Shown here: piece by piece, positions 1-11,800 of the stretch | How the letters are laid out: every line of letters starts with the position of its first letter | Numbering within the stretch: position 1 is the stretch's first letter | NCBI RefSeq assembly: GCF_040054535.1 | Contig: NC_090785.1 | Location: forward strand, 16,122,001 to 16,186,000 | Direction of reading: 5' to 3' | Length of the DNA stretch: 64,000 bases | Origin: Antennarius striatus | Taxonomy: Eukaryota > Chordata > Actinopteri > Lophiiformes > Antennariidae | Made by a program: the position numbers and the translations under genes | Notes under the pieces: model-generated | Told to the model about the DNA's origin: nothing | Database searches by the model: none | What the model saw: only the letters and a program-made list of their open reading frames with translations

Positions 1-267
1 TAGATTAGATTTAAGAAATGCTGCTGTAAAGTAGTTGTAACAAATGCAACAATATCTGATGCTTATTCCAAGTTATTTCTTGCCTTTGATCACTGCTGCT
101 GAGATGTGGTTCAGATTAAGTGGACTGGCTGGGAAATTGAGTGAGGACTGTGTGTAATTGTATACTGTATACATTCAGGGGCTGTTTCCATGGCAATGGT
201 TTCGCCTAAAATGGTGGACTCTTGTTGGGTTTTTGTTGTTGGTTCATAAGACCTTGCATTTGTAAAA

Positions 268-333
268 ATTAAGATAAGGTAAGATAAGGTAAGATATTCC
301 TTTATTGTCCCACAGTGGGGAAATTTGTGATTA
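268..333 (-). repeat. Retroposon 3' tail (AAGAT repeat plus CTTTATTGTCCCACAGTGGG)
   Basis: Tandem AAGATAAGGT units run into CCTTTATTGTCCCACAGTGG and GGAAATTTG. Read on the minus strand this is the usual CAAATTTCCCC...AATAAAGG...(TTATC)n 3' end of a common fish retroposon. Only the tail is present. Confidence 0.5.
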
Positions 334-3206
334 AAAACTGTATTTGTTTCAACATCACCATACTATCATCATGTAAAGCTGCTAAACAGAATTTGTCTTA
401 AAACAATGGTGTTCCTGCAGATCTCTTTTGATTTCAGCCTTATTCATATAGATGGACCGAATACTGAGAAAATAACAAAAAACAAAGTTGGAATGTTTGG
501 TTTTGTTTCTGCTGCAGACTCAATTTACATTCCTCCAGTTCAGATTTATTGAACCTCTGCTATTTTTATTCGGTGGTGTTGATTCGTGACATCATTGTAT
601 AATGTTCCAACCAATACAGGTCATCTTAAAAACAGTGCAAATGTAAGCCTCTACAATTTCCTGTAGAGGCTTATGCTATGTAAATGGGGACCTTGGTCCC
701 AACAGCTCGTCTTCAATTTGTGGAAGACCTTGTCACATTCTGACTGCACAATTTCTGTTTTACAGCTTTTTTTTTGCCTGCATGATTGTTGTGTGAGTAA
801 ATGTGCCAGTTAGAATTGTTCTGTACTCAATGACTGTGTTATGGTGACATTTTTCTGAGGTGATTTGATTGCAGCACTTACCACTGAATACACATAGAAT
901 ACAATACAATATATACTTGGAGCTGCTTACTTGAAGTTTTGAATGTCCTGAAACCATTTGGTATACTTTATCGGATTTTACTTGGGACTAACGAGTCGGA
1001 TGGACGGACGAAATATTTAATGCTTAAATGTAGTAAGAGAAAATATGATCTATATCGTTTGGTCTTAGCAAGACAAAGAAAGAAATGCGTATAAATTAAA
1101 TATTCAAAGAATATTAGTTAAGAATAAAAATTTAAAAAACTAAAATAAATGATGAGGTTCTTCGTCTTCTTCTATATAAAATTATGGATTTCCTGCTCAG
1201 ATATTCTCCATCACCTTTGTGAGAATTCATTATAACATACCTTGATTACATGGCTGACGTACAATGTGGTGTCATTGAAGGCAGAGCTCTGGACAGTATC
1301 ATCCCTTGGTGAAATTAGCCTACACACACACACACGCACGCACGCACGCACACACACACACACACGCGCACACACACACACACACACACAGCCTGTTTGT
1401 AATCCATGCCCTTTCTTTTTAGAAAAGATAAAGAATGTGGGAAAAAAAAACAAACCCTACTCTACAACAAAAATGTTTCCATCGATTGACAGTAGACTTC
1501 TGAGAGAGCATTGGTCACTTATCTGCCATGTTATGGTTTGACAACTAATCTTGAAATGAACAAATGAAATACAGCTGCGGCTGAACATTTGACAAAAACA
1601 GGAATGCAGTAATTGCTGATTGACCTGTTCTGCATTCACAATGCATCCTTTTGGATAGGCTAGTAATGAAGTGTTCAAAATTGGACCACTGCTGTATTCC
1701 AGTCTGCTGTACTGTAAACATAAGTTATTTTTCATGATATACTCTGTCTCTAATAGCAAAAGTGCAATCTAATAATTTAAGTTACTACAAAAAAATGTTA
1801 TGGTCTAATAAGGGTAGAATAAAGTTTATGCTGTAATGGGGCATCTCCGCATGAGCACTAATTTTGTAGTACTTCTTTTTCACCTTACTGGTTTTTTTTC
1901 ACTTGCCCCTCACTTTTTGGCTTGCACCTTAAACATGAGTCACGATGGGTGCTGGTTTGAATTGTTTATCTGGGAGGGGTGGGTCACTTGTCACATCAAA
2001 CAGTGGGCATGTTACATTTGGGTTCCCATAATTGTCGCAGACACATTCGCATTGGCAAACAAACACAACAATCAGGTTACTCAATAGTGTTTAGGTATGA
2101 TTCATGCTTCGGGTGTGAGAGGTCACGGGGTTATATCCTCGTAATGAGCCGCCACTTACAGTATGTTAAAACCTGAGGTGGTAGGCTTGAAGTGAAACAA
2201 CATAAATTGCCAATATTAAGTGGTACAAGTTTATTGAAATATGCAAATCAGTCAAATGTAATGGAATATGCATTACACAATGTCTAGCATATCATTAGTG
2301 AATCACAATGAAAGATCGACTGTTAAGGGAAGACAAAGACCAATGTGCTAGAAATGAAAAAAATGACTTCTGAATTGAAATGATTGACTCTGGAGTCCAA
2401 TAGATTTCATTCGCTGATTAGTTGGATGTCACGTAGCAGGTATCTAGCACAGAAGGTAGGAAGGCTTTGCAAGGCGGCAGTTTTTTGCCCAGAGATTCCC
2501 TCGAGGAGGAGATGACATTATTACAGCTTCTCAGGAAGAGCAACGGAATGCTGGCAGTTAACACCTATGGGCAATCAACCCGGGGCCCATTACAGTTTTG
2601 CTGTGATTTGGCAGCACGTTTCTTTTCTGTTTGTATCTCATTAGGTACCTGGTTTGCTCATACGTCCCTAGAAACCGTGAAAGTATTATATTACCATACA
2701 AAACTGCTGCTGCTTTCATTACCAACTAGTGACAAATCTGACCTAATTCCAGGATCAAACATCAAAATAGAAATAAATACTGTACGTACAAACCACATTG
2801 AAAAATATGTTTATTATTAAAAACTCCATGAGAATTACACAGGCAAAAACACTTAAATACTGATTTTTCTGAAATTTCCATGACAATAATCTAATTTCAT
2901 ACAGTCTTCATTTGCAGCTACATAACTCAGTCATCCCTTTTTCATTTCTACACTTGTTTTACTGATGCAGTAATCATCTTTCAGTCACTTTCAATCATCT
3001 TTCAATTCACAAAGTATTGTGGGATTTTCTATGACTATCTTCTATCTTTCCATTATGTAGATCTGATAACACTCCGTTTCGAGGGCATCCGAAGGGCTAG
3101 ATGACCGCTATCCATCCACAAACTACCCTACATGGGTGGCGGGGCTGAATGCAAGGTTAATATTATTTTTATTAATACAATTTTTTCTCCTTGGTAATAT
3201 TAGTAT
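334..3206. other. Intergenic, no gene recognised
   Basis: AT-rich sequence holding a 12-bp perfect hairpin at 644-673 and the CA microsatellite at 1322. All open frames are short and unconvincing. Confidence 0.6.
1322..1390 (+). repeat. (CA)n/(CG)n microsatellite
   Basis: About 69 bp of CA repeat interrupted by CGCA units. The open frames on both strands here are products of the repeat. Confidence 0.95.
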
Positions 3207-3425
3207 TGGTGGGAGCTCTGGTGGAGCAGGCATCCACTTACTGAATGGGTGGCAGTTTGATTCCTGAGCCTTTGCCAAATTGTGAATGAACGGTAAGCTC
3301 CAGATGAGCGTGTGATGTTTTGCATCACTTGATGTATGAGATTGAGTGGTTTTGTGAAGACTAGCTGGACTTTGAGTGGTCAGACATTTTACAAAGCTGT
3401 TACTGTACTTTGTTCTTAATAAAAC
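3207..3425 (+). mobile_element. Degenerate tRNA-derived SINE
   Basis: A-box-like GCTCTGGTGGAGCAGGCA, B box GTTTGATTCC at 3255-3264 and a 3' part with CTTTGAGTGGTCAGAC, a common fish SINE tail motif. The copy is diverged and its ends are approximate. Confidence 0.5.
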
Positions 3426-3540
3426 AAATTTTGCACTTCCTGGTTATCTGTCATAAAATTTAAAAAAAGGAAACCATCACATTGTTCTGTAACATATAAT
3501 AATTGTAAGATCCTTAACGGTTAACAAAAAAGGTTGTGGA

Positions 3541-3622
3541 GCTAAGCCAGCTGGGATAGGCTCCAGCTCCCTGTGACCCACAACAGCGGATAAAGTGGTG
3601 ACAGAAAATGGATGGATGGAGT
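3541..3622 (+). repeat. Fragment of widespread fish repeat with (ATGG)n tail
   Basis: CAGCTGGGATAGGCTCCAGC followed by CCTGTGACCCACAACAGCGG, ATAAAGTGG and a GGATGGATGG tail, the 3' end of a very common fish interspersed repeat. Two related diverged copies lie at 33848-33925 and 45050-45360. Confidence 0.65.
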
Positions 3623-6600
3623 TCGGTTGGAGCTCAGCGACAGTGGAAATGAGAGTGGTTCAAGGAATGGTACTGGGGAGGGTACTGGTTGTTTTTCTTT
3701 GATCTTTTGAACAGTGGTGTTATAACTGGGGAGAGTCTGCTGGAGCATACTGATGACGTTTGTGTTGTATTGCAAAATATGAAAACAGAAAACTTTTTTT
3801 ATGTTGTTATTTTTGGACTTGTCCCTGGGACAGCTGAATCTACTTTTGCAGTGGTACCCAACATGGGCTTCAGTGATCAAGATGAGGGAGCAGCAGGAAT
3901 AGCCAGACAATAAAAGCAACACCTAGCTGCAGAGTGAGACCTACATCCTGGAAACTATGCTTTCAGGTCTGGTCACCTTTAATAAAAAGGGCAGTCTGGA
4001 TAATATGGAAGGAAGGATTTTAAGAATAGCTTCTTCGATGGCAGACTGGGGCCAACTGACTTTCATCTGAAGCAGCAGGTGAAGGATATGACAGGCAAGG
4101 AGGCCTACACCAGGTCCCCTCTGCCCTGTCCCCCTGTTGACTGGCAAGTGGAGCAGCCAATCACCAGTGCCAAATGATCCACGCATGTCTCCACTCTCCT
4201 TTAGTCCTGGTGCAACATTGAAAGCCTTGGCTTGCAATGCTGCGCCAGGACTGCCCGTCATCACCTGATATCTGTTTTTGGAAGTCTTGTTCATGTCGTG
4301 CCCTTTCTCGGATTTTGCGACCTAAGCTTGTTTTTTGACGATGATTTTTGTGTGATGATTTTTTTTTTGGATACCTATCTCTGTCCACCAATCTGTTGCG
4401 TACACTGCTTCCGCTGTACCACATGAGTCTTGTTAGTCCCATTGTGCCATTGACTGTGTACCAATCCCTATCTGTTTCGTGACTTGTCTGTACTTTTACC
4501 AAGATTTTTTTATGGAATTTATTGTTTGAGCTTTTTCCTTTGTGGTCTCTACCTGGCTTAACCTGCCTTTGTGTCTGAATTTTAAACATCCTAAAATTCA
4601 GCTCCTGAGTTTTCTTCTGGGTCCACAACCTTTTGAAGCCTCATCAGCCATGAAATAGCAATGTCTTACTGCTGTTTTTCGTGCAAGCCAGAGTGTATTT
4701 TATGGGGGGGAAATCATTAAATCATAGGGAATCATCCCTGTTAATGACATTCCCACAGGTTCTTTCAAGTTTTATGTGGACTTTAAGAAAGTGTGGAGTC
4801 ATTGAGATCGGCAAAGCTCACTGTCAAATCAGTGTGCAACTGGGCTGAGGGAGGTACAAAATTTGGGATACATACTTTTGCAGCAGGTGCATCCTCAGGT
4901 AGAGAATTTGTCCTCACAGCCCAACATTAAAAGGAAAGGGAAAAAAAGAAATGAAGTGGTTGTTGGGCCTGGCAGGCTATTATAAGCAGTATTTCCTTAG
5001 ATGAAACTGACTAGCCCCCGACACACCTAAAAAAGTGCCTCAAATCTGCAGTGCTGAGCAGAGCAGAGCAAGCTGGTGGTTGAGAGGGTGAAAAGGTCAG
5101 TTATAGGAAGCTGCTTCTACACAAATCCACCTCTCAGTTTTGTTCTGCAGGCTGATGCATTGTGCAGAAGGTTGGGTAATATTTTTGTTTCAGCAGATAC
5201 AGGGAATCAACTGTCCCGTGATGCACTACAGCTTCCTCAGTCTCAGTGGAGTTTGGAGCTTAATTTCAGAGAACAGAAAGCGTGAAAGGTTCAGACAATG
5301 GCGCCATGAAGGGACAGTTTAATCATCACAGGTGTATTGAACAGATTGCTCTCTCCCATCTCTGCAGTAGCGCAAAGAACCTGTCAAGAGTTTACTGGAA
5401 ACTGACTGACACAGCCAGCCTGAGACATTTGTTGGCCTGTTTTGCTTAAAACCTGTCTTATTTAGTTTCTTGTGTTTGGTTTGTAAGTCCCTTTATAAAA
5501 ACTCTATTTGGAGAGCTCAGGATAATAGAGACTATTGTTAAGCTGCCATTATGGCATCTCATCAAAAGAAAACACAAAACACAAAAAGTGTTATACTTGT
5601 CATGATATATTTAAAGAACTTTTGTGTCTCACTTAATTCCGAGACTGACAGAACGGAGCGCACTTCTGGATAACCAATATAATTCGCTTACCATATCACA
5701 TGTCTCCCTACCACGAGTGTTATGTGCAAGGGCGCACATAACACTAATGTTTCCATGTAAGTAGTATACACTTCATATACTGAATCCAGACAAAACCTTT
5801 GGACATATTTAAAGACTAAAGAATGAAGAAAAGTTAGGAATTTTGGTCACAATGATTGGATTAGCGTGAGCAAACGCTAGTCAAAATTCTCAGGTAGCGT
5901 TAGCCCCGATAGTGAAAAAAGCAGAGCAAAGTAGTAGCTCAGGGATTGATTTACGTATAATCATTCATTTTGGTTTAAACTATCCGTGAAATGCACAGTA
6001 TACCCTAAAAATGCACTACTATTAGGTGATATTGTAGCAGGAGACAAACACTATAATGTTACGGTTGGATTGTTTCAGATTGTGATGCAAATCAACTTTT
6101 CAAAGGTTTGTTGGCATTTGCAAGCACTCTCTCTTTTCCTCTCTGTTTGTATCTCTTAAAGTTAAATTTTGTTGTTAATGTTCTAACATTGTAAACGCTC
6201 CACTGATATTTCAGTAGTAAAACAGTCAAATGTCAACACATTATCATAATGATAGTTACTTATTGGTATTCAGTCGAAGTTCAAGGAAGATTGAGGCACA
6301 CACAAAGTAGAGCACAAAAAAGAAAAAAAATGTGTCATAGCAGATGATCAGTTGTCATTCCTCTGCTTTTTCAAATCTGTGATGAACATCAGTTCCAACG
6401 AAAAGGTCGGTGTTTGCTTATCTAATACATTAATGTACAGGACCTACACTCTTAGAATTTGAATTATATTTCAAAATAGTCCAAATTCATAACAAAATCC
6501 AAAGCGGATGATTGTATTATCTGTTCTTTTGTTTAACCTATAGAAAATTGTTGTTGCAACGTTACATGAATGCAAATAATTTGATCCCGTGTTTGCTTTC

Positions 6601-6990
6601 TGCAAGGAAGACTTTCAGATTTTCGTTTATGTTGTTTATAGTTTCATGTTAAACAAGGCAGGAAAAGCACATCAAACTTTCACATTAAAGTACAACAGGA
6701 AGGAAAACTAATAGTCAAACCTCTAAAAACCGTTACATTATACACAGGTTTTTGTCTGTTTTTACTTTTAGTCAAAACAGACAAAAACCATACTGGTGGG
6801 CATAAAGTTTCTTCAACTTTGAACACATTAGTTGTATTTTTTACAAACAGGAATTTTAGTTATAAAAGGTATAAAGACAGAACTAAATGTCTTTTGTTTT
6901 AACAGATTTTCTCTCATGCTGCCTGCAACAGTGGCTGCAGGGACAACATGTTCAAGCTCTCAGGAGCTTGCAGCACCCTCAGGCTAACTC
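3623..6990. other. Intergenic upstream of adrb2, no gene recognised
   Basis: Contains perfect hairpins at 5716-5745 and 6747-6789. A segment around 4160-4640 has a 155-codon minus frame and LTR-like phrases (GTGTGGACCC-type on the minus strand is suggested at 4620), but I cannot support a named element. Confidence 0.5.
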
Positions 6991-6994
6991 TCTG

Positions 6995-7038
6995 ATTGGC
7001 TGATCGCTGACCATGATGTCATCACAGCACATTATAAG
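6995..7038 (+). promoter_or_regulatory. adrb2: adrb2 core promoter: inverted CCAAT, CRE-like site, TATA box
   Basis: Three promoter motifs stand in the expected order about 510 bp before the adrb2 ATG: ATTGG (inverted CCAAT) at 6995-6999, TGATGTCATCA at 7014-7024 (one mismatch to the CRE core TGACGTCA), and TATAAG at 7033-7038. A transcription start near 7060-7070 is inferred from TATA spacing. A CRE-like site would let receptor-driven cAMP feed back on its own gene, as described for the mammalian gene, but this is inference. Confidence 0.6.
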
Positions 7039-7139
7039 GGCTCTGACAAATAGTCTGAGAGACACATTTGAAGAAACAGCTCAACTGAGGAACTGAGAGC
7101 GTCAGACTGACTTTATCAAAAGCAGGCAGGGAAAAGGAC

Positions 7140-7145
7140 ATGTGA
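7140..7145 (+). promoter_or_regulatory. Start-stop uORF (ATGTGA) in the adrb2 leader
   Basis: The first ATG downstream of the predicted transcription start is followed at once by TGA. A G stands at -3, so initiation is plausible. Such minimal uORFs can stall ribosomes and lower translation of the main frame. Confidence 0.5.
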
Positions 7146-7193
7146 CAGTTAATACTTACAGGAACTACTTGATCAGTGACATTTCTGCTTTGT

Positions 7194-7211
7194 ATGGGAG
7201 GCAGTAAATAA
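7194..7211 (+). promoter_or_regulatory. Five-codon uORF in the adrb2 leader
   Basis: A second upstream ATG opens a frame reading MGGSK and then stop, still within the likely 5' leader. Mammalian ADRB2 mRNA carries a 19-codon inhibitory uORF (established). The fish leader therefore keeps upstream ORFs, but with different peptides. Confidence 0.45.
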
Positions 7212-7226
7212 GAACTACCTGTGGAG

Positions 7227-7545
7227 GTTGGTACTTCTGTTCTTTCTTAATATCAAAACATGCTCTATGAGCAGTGTTTGCTGAAGCTAAAGGGTGTGAT
7301 TTGTTTTGTTTTTTGTGCTGGGAGGTTTATTCTCCTTTTAGTGCGAATTTAAAATCAACCAAACTTTAATGTTATTTTTCTATACAGAATTTCTATTACT
7401 ATAACGGAGCATTTCTTATGCTTTCTGTTCATTCCTTTTATAGAATAACAGTCATAAAGTTTAATAGGTTTAAAGTACAATCTTCACCTTTGTGTTTTTG
7501 TCTCATATGTGTTGTGTGTGTATTATCTACGTATGGTTTATTCAG
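7227..7545 (+). other. Possible 5' UTR intron of adrb2
   Basis: The sequence before the adrb2 ATG reads TTTATTCAG, a fair splice acceptor abutting the start codon. Donor candidates are GAG|GTTGGT (intron from 7227) or TTG|GTACTT (intron from 7231), both weak. If spliced, the leader would be about 165 nt and the in-frame ATG at 7507 would be removed. Mammalian ADRB2 has no intron, so this is uncertain. Confidence 0.35.
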
Positions 7546-8796
7546 ATGGGAAGTACAACCCCCGCAGTGTACCTCAATGTGAGTACAGAGCTGATCACTG
7601 TGTCAGACCCAGCTAAGCAAGAGGAGGGTTACAGTGAGGCAACAATGATCCTGCTGGGTATGGTCATGTCTCTACTCATCTTGTGCATCGTCTTCGGCAA
7701 CATTTTAGTCATAACTGCGATTGCCCGCTTCCAGCGTCTCCAAAATGTCACCAATTGTTTCATCACATCCCTGGCCTGTGCTGACCTGGTCATGGGTCTC
7801 ATTGTGGTGCCTTTTGGTGCTTGTTACATCATATTTAAGACTTGGCACTTTGGCAGTTTCTGGTGTGAATTCTGGACAGCAACCGACGTGCTCTGTGTGA
7901 CTGCAAGCATCGAAACCCTGTGTGTCATAGCTATAGATCGTTATTTGGCCATCACTTCTCCATTCCGCTACCAGTCAATGCTGACCAAGTGCAGAGCCCG
8001 CCTTGTGGTTGTCTTGGTGTGGGTCATTGCTGCTTTGATATCTTTCCTTCCCATCCACATGAAATGGTGGATATCAAATGATGAGGAAGCTAAGCGGTGC
8101 ATTGAGGACAGTAACTGCTGTGAATTCTACACCAACATGGCTTATGCCATTACCTCCTCTATCATCTCCTTCTACATCCCTTTGGTCATCATGGTTTTTG
8201 TGTACAGCCGAGTTTTCCAGGAGGCCAAGCGGCAATTGAAGAAAATTGACCAAAGCGTTGGACGCTTCCACAATAGTGACAACAGCAACCTCAAAACTTT
8301 AGAGACAAACAATGGGCGTGGTCATAAGAAAGTCAAGTTTTGCCTGCGGGAGCACAAAGCCCTAAAGACATTGGGCATCATCATGGGGATCTTTACTCTC
8401 TGTTGGCTACCCTTCTTCCTACTTAATGTGGTGGTGGCCATATGGAAGGATCAGCACAATGACCTTACATTCAGGATACTCAACTGGATAGGTTACGCAA
8501 ACTCTGCCTTCAACCCTCTAATTTACTGCCGGAGCCCTGAATTCAGGTATGCTTTCAAGGAAATCCTCTGCCTGAAGAGAAACCGCTTGAGCAACCCAGG
8601 GCCCATTAATGGCTACTTCTACAGCGGGCATAGCTGGGTGAGTGAGCACCAAGGGAGGAGTAAGGGCAGCTTTGAAGACAGTGATGCCAATGAAGGATGT
8701 CTGGAGAAGGAAGTAGGTGTTTGCAGTGTTGTGGACAGAGTGGTGGACACCAATGGGAACTGCAATAAAGGTCTCAGTGTAACAACGGTCCTTTAA
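7546..8796 (+). CDS. adrb2: Beta-2 adrenergic receptor (class A GPCR)
   Basis: A complete 416-residue receptor in one uninterrupted coding block. It binds adrenaline and noradrenaline at the plasma membrane and signals through Gs to adenylyl cyclase (family knowledge). Visible landmarks are seven hydrophobic segments, the ligand aspartate D114 in TM3, the DRY motif at 131-133, catechol-binding serines S204, S205 and S208 in TM5, CWLPFF at 286-291, N313 in TM7, NPLIY at 323-327 and the palmitoylation-type cysteine C342 after TM7. One N-glycosylation sequon lies in the N tail at N11. The tail ends TTVL, a class I PDZ ligand form. I chose the ATG at 7546 because the family-like N tail begins there. 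An in-frame ATG at 7507 would add 13 hydrophobic residues and sits upstream of a possible splice acceptor (CAG directly before 7546). Teleosts often keep two adrb2 copies; which one this is cannot be told from the sequence alone. Confidence 0.96.
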   Translation: MGSTTPAVYLNVSTELITVSDPAKQEEGYSEATMILLGMVMSLLILCIVFGNILVITAIARFQRLQNVTNCFITSLACADLVMGLIVVPFGACYIIFKTWHFGSFWCEFWTATDVLCVTASIETLCVIAIDRYLAITSPFRYQSMLTKCRARLVVVLVWVIAALISFLPIHMKWWISNDEEAKRCIEDSNCCEFYTNMAYAITSSIISFYIPLVIMVFVYSRVFQEAKRQLKKIDQSVGRFHNSDNSNLKTLETNNGRGHKKVKFCLREHKALKTLGIIMGIFTLCWLPFFLLNVVVAIWKDQHNDLTFRILNWIGYANSAFNPLIYCRSPEFRYAFKEILCLKRNRLSNPGPINGYFYSGHSWVSEHQGRSKGSFEDSDANEGCLEKEVGVCSVVDRVVDTNGNCNKGLSVTTVL

Positions 8797-8876
8797 AGTC
8801 CAATGCCAGAGATAAGTGTTGACAGGGTATTCCAGACATGTTTACATTAGTATCATGAAATTTTAAAAAAAATGTT

Positions 8877-8882
8877 AATAAA
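8877..8882 (+). terminator. Candidate adrb2 polyadenylation signal
   Basis: An AATAAA lies about 80 nt after the adrb2 stop codon. It is the nearest canonical hexamer; a later site could also be used. Confidence 0.4.
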
Positions 8883-8889
8883 AAGGTAA

Positions 8890-11800
8890 GATCAATCCAA
8901 ACCTGTTTAGTTTTGGTGTACTTTAAAAAATACATAATAATCGTGTTCCATTGTGGAATGTATATCTCACCTCTTTCAATGTAGTGAAAAATACTGTAAG
9001 AAGATTGTCCTTTTGTTAGATTGAAGTTTTATGTTCATCTACCTCATCATTCCACTATCAATACATGTTTCTCGATAATCTAAAATAGTTCAAATACATT
9101 CACTGTCCTCAGGAATTAAAGGGCAGTATCTCAGTTGTTTATTTACGTGACTAAATCGTCTCTGTATTGTATAATTACTTATTATTTGGGTCAAATTTAA
9201 TTTGTTGGCATGTTGTTTTATCCCTGAATTCTTGTTCAAAAGAGCTCACAACTTAGATCACAGCAGCATAAAAACTATTTAGTCAATTTCTTGTTCTGAA
9301 TTTCATCCTGGCATGCTAATTTAGCATGAAAAGAGGCATTACATTTCTGTTGGAAAGGACTACGGAAGAATCATACTTAATGCCGCTTTGCTGCATTGGT
9401 TAACACAATACATTCCAAGCCAAGCAAAACTGTGATTAGCCGTCATTTCATTTCCATGATGATCAACAACAGGTGTTGCAGAACCTTCCTGTCTCTTCAC
9501 TGCTCAGCAAAGTTCCGAGGTTCTGCTCCCCCTTCTAGAGTTTTACAGCCTGTTGCATGAGAGACTCCAGCAGATAATACCAGAGATATGAAGTTATCTA
9601 AATTTCACTGGCGCTGACTGAGAAACCCTAACCCTGCGGCCACCCTGTTATATGCTGAAGCTTGATAGTTTCTATAGTATGTGTTATAAAGATCACTTTC
9701 ACCCCGATTGTATCTGGTATCTTTCAGAAAAACTGAAATTAATCATTGTGGTTAAAAATTTAAGGTAGTCTATGTATATGCTAAAATAATTTACTACTGG
9801 ACATACAGTACTGCCTGTCATATCTTGCATCAGGGCGTGGGTTAATTTGTGCAATATCAAAATCAGCATTTGGTACATTATGTGGCGATTATGTAGCCTA
9901 GGTGTAAGAAAACCTAATTGTTTTGTTCCTTTCTGAATGCTGGCAGTAACTATTGTTTGTTTATTACATTTTGTGGTTGCTGTGTTTCAGCTTTTGCAGT
10001 GATGATTGAAACCTGAGACCCGTTTCCATAGTCGTGGTAGAAGGGTACAAACCACACATAATAATAAACAGCATGCTGAAATAGCCACAAGAGATAATAA
10101 AGTTCCAGACATGAGACAGAGACAAGAAAATAGTCCAAGGCAGTGCACCTATCAAACTGCTCCATGACGTTTCCCAGTCTCCTCATTGTCAACGGATGTT
10201 TTATAAAATAAGTCAAACATTCAGATGAGATATGGCACTGAGAAGTTCCTCATTGCTTCCTTTTGTGACTGTCAGTTTCAGTCAATTTAGTATTGACGCA
10301 GTTTGTGTACCGGCTCCAGGAAATGCCCCAATCCGGCTGAGCCCAACCCAATAAACATGAATAAATACATTATCTATGCTTTTTAGGTGGAGCATCAGAT
10401 AAATTTGTCCCAAAAATAACACAAAGAGATCAGTTGATTTGAAAGTATATTGTTTACAATTTGCGGTTGTAATGAGATTTAAGGGGTAAAAATTAAATTA
10501 GACTCTTTTTCAAACTACCCATCTTATAATCACACATTCTTTACTCAAGCAAGCAATAATATAAAATAACCATTTTGCAGACAGCTCAGATAGTTAACCC
10601 ATCCCCTATTCCCACAAACACACAGTCACACAATAGACTCTTTGGAATATCACTTCCAAAGAGGAGTAAGTGAGTTGTACTATAGATTTAAGTTCAATTC
10701 TGTTTGGTTATGTCATACTTATGATTGAAGCCACAGCATGCTAGAATGGCTGAAGGCAGGAGAAGGAGCAAGGATTCTCTACCAGTCTGAAACAGTGCTA
10801 GGGACCGGTAATTTATGCTGATACAGTAACCTCCAGAGCAAGGTCAACTGACACTGTCAAAACTGTGAACTTTGTTCCCTCAGGGGAATATCTATGTACT
10901 GTATTGCTACGTTTGGTCAGTGCTGCAGTCACTGACCTCAGAAATAGATGTAACTACGGTGACATCACATGTCAATGTTAGCCATGTGAAAAACAAGCTT
11001 TTCAGAATGTTGTTTTTGTTGCTCTGTTTTTCTTTTTCATGGATTTTCGGCGAAGTAAATGTAGATGTTAATAAATCTTTTCCTCCAAAATCCACACTGT
11101 AAAGCACAAAAGTGATACGATTACTTGTATAGCTTTCCGTTATATAATTATTGACTGTGTCAATTCAAGGGACAGTTAAATATTTTCACTCTTTCCTGAC
11201 ATCTGATTTGTGTAAATTATTTGTTTAACTCATGAGACATGGTCATAAATCCTAGATGGAGAAAGCAGGACTTTTAAATTTTAGAATTTATATTTTAAGG
11301 TCATTAATGAGAAGACAGTATAAATGTTTACTGGGAATTACTTTAAATTATTTCACATCAACACTATGTAGGTAGTTAAACAACATTGCAGGTAAGAGTA
11401 ATATGTATTTTTCATTTTGGCATCAACTGTCCCTTTAATTGCCAAATATGTGTGTATATAACACATCAGTCACTTCATAAGCAATCTTTGCATGTCTGCT
11501 CTATATTTGTGGTGATGTTTGTGGTGTTTGTGGAGTGTGGTAATATTTTCTTGTGATCTGTATTAGTCCAATTGGAAAATAACGTAAATGTATTTACACA
11601 CACTGCACCCTCCTGGCAAAGGTCTCTCTTTACACCGTTCCATCACCCATGACACTTGATGTACATACACCATCATGGACGAGTCCTGTACAATTAGCTG
11701 ACCGGTTAACACTCCAAAATACAGCTAATGGTTTGGGATAACAAACAAAAATCTGGATGTCCATCAGTTTTAACATACCCATTTTGGCCACAGATTAATA

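Noticed and set aside
2085..2165. tRNA-like stretch with a possible B box
   Set aside because: The B box is poor (GGTTATATCC), no A box is found at the right distance, and no cloverleaf can be drawn.
4160..4640. 155-codon minus frame and phrases reminiscent of an LTR or DNA-element end
   Set aside because: I could not find paired termini, a target duplication or any reverse transcriptase or integrase motif.
9624..9640. CCCTAACCCT telomere-like motif
   Set aside because: Fewer than two full repeat units; not evidence of an interstitial telomere array.
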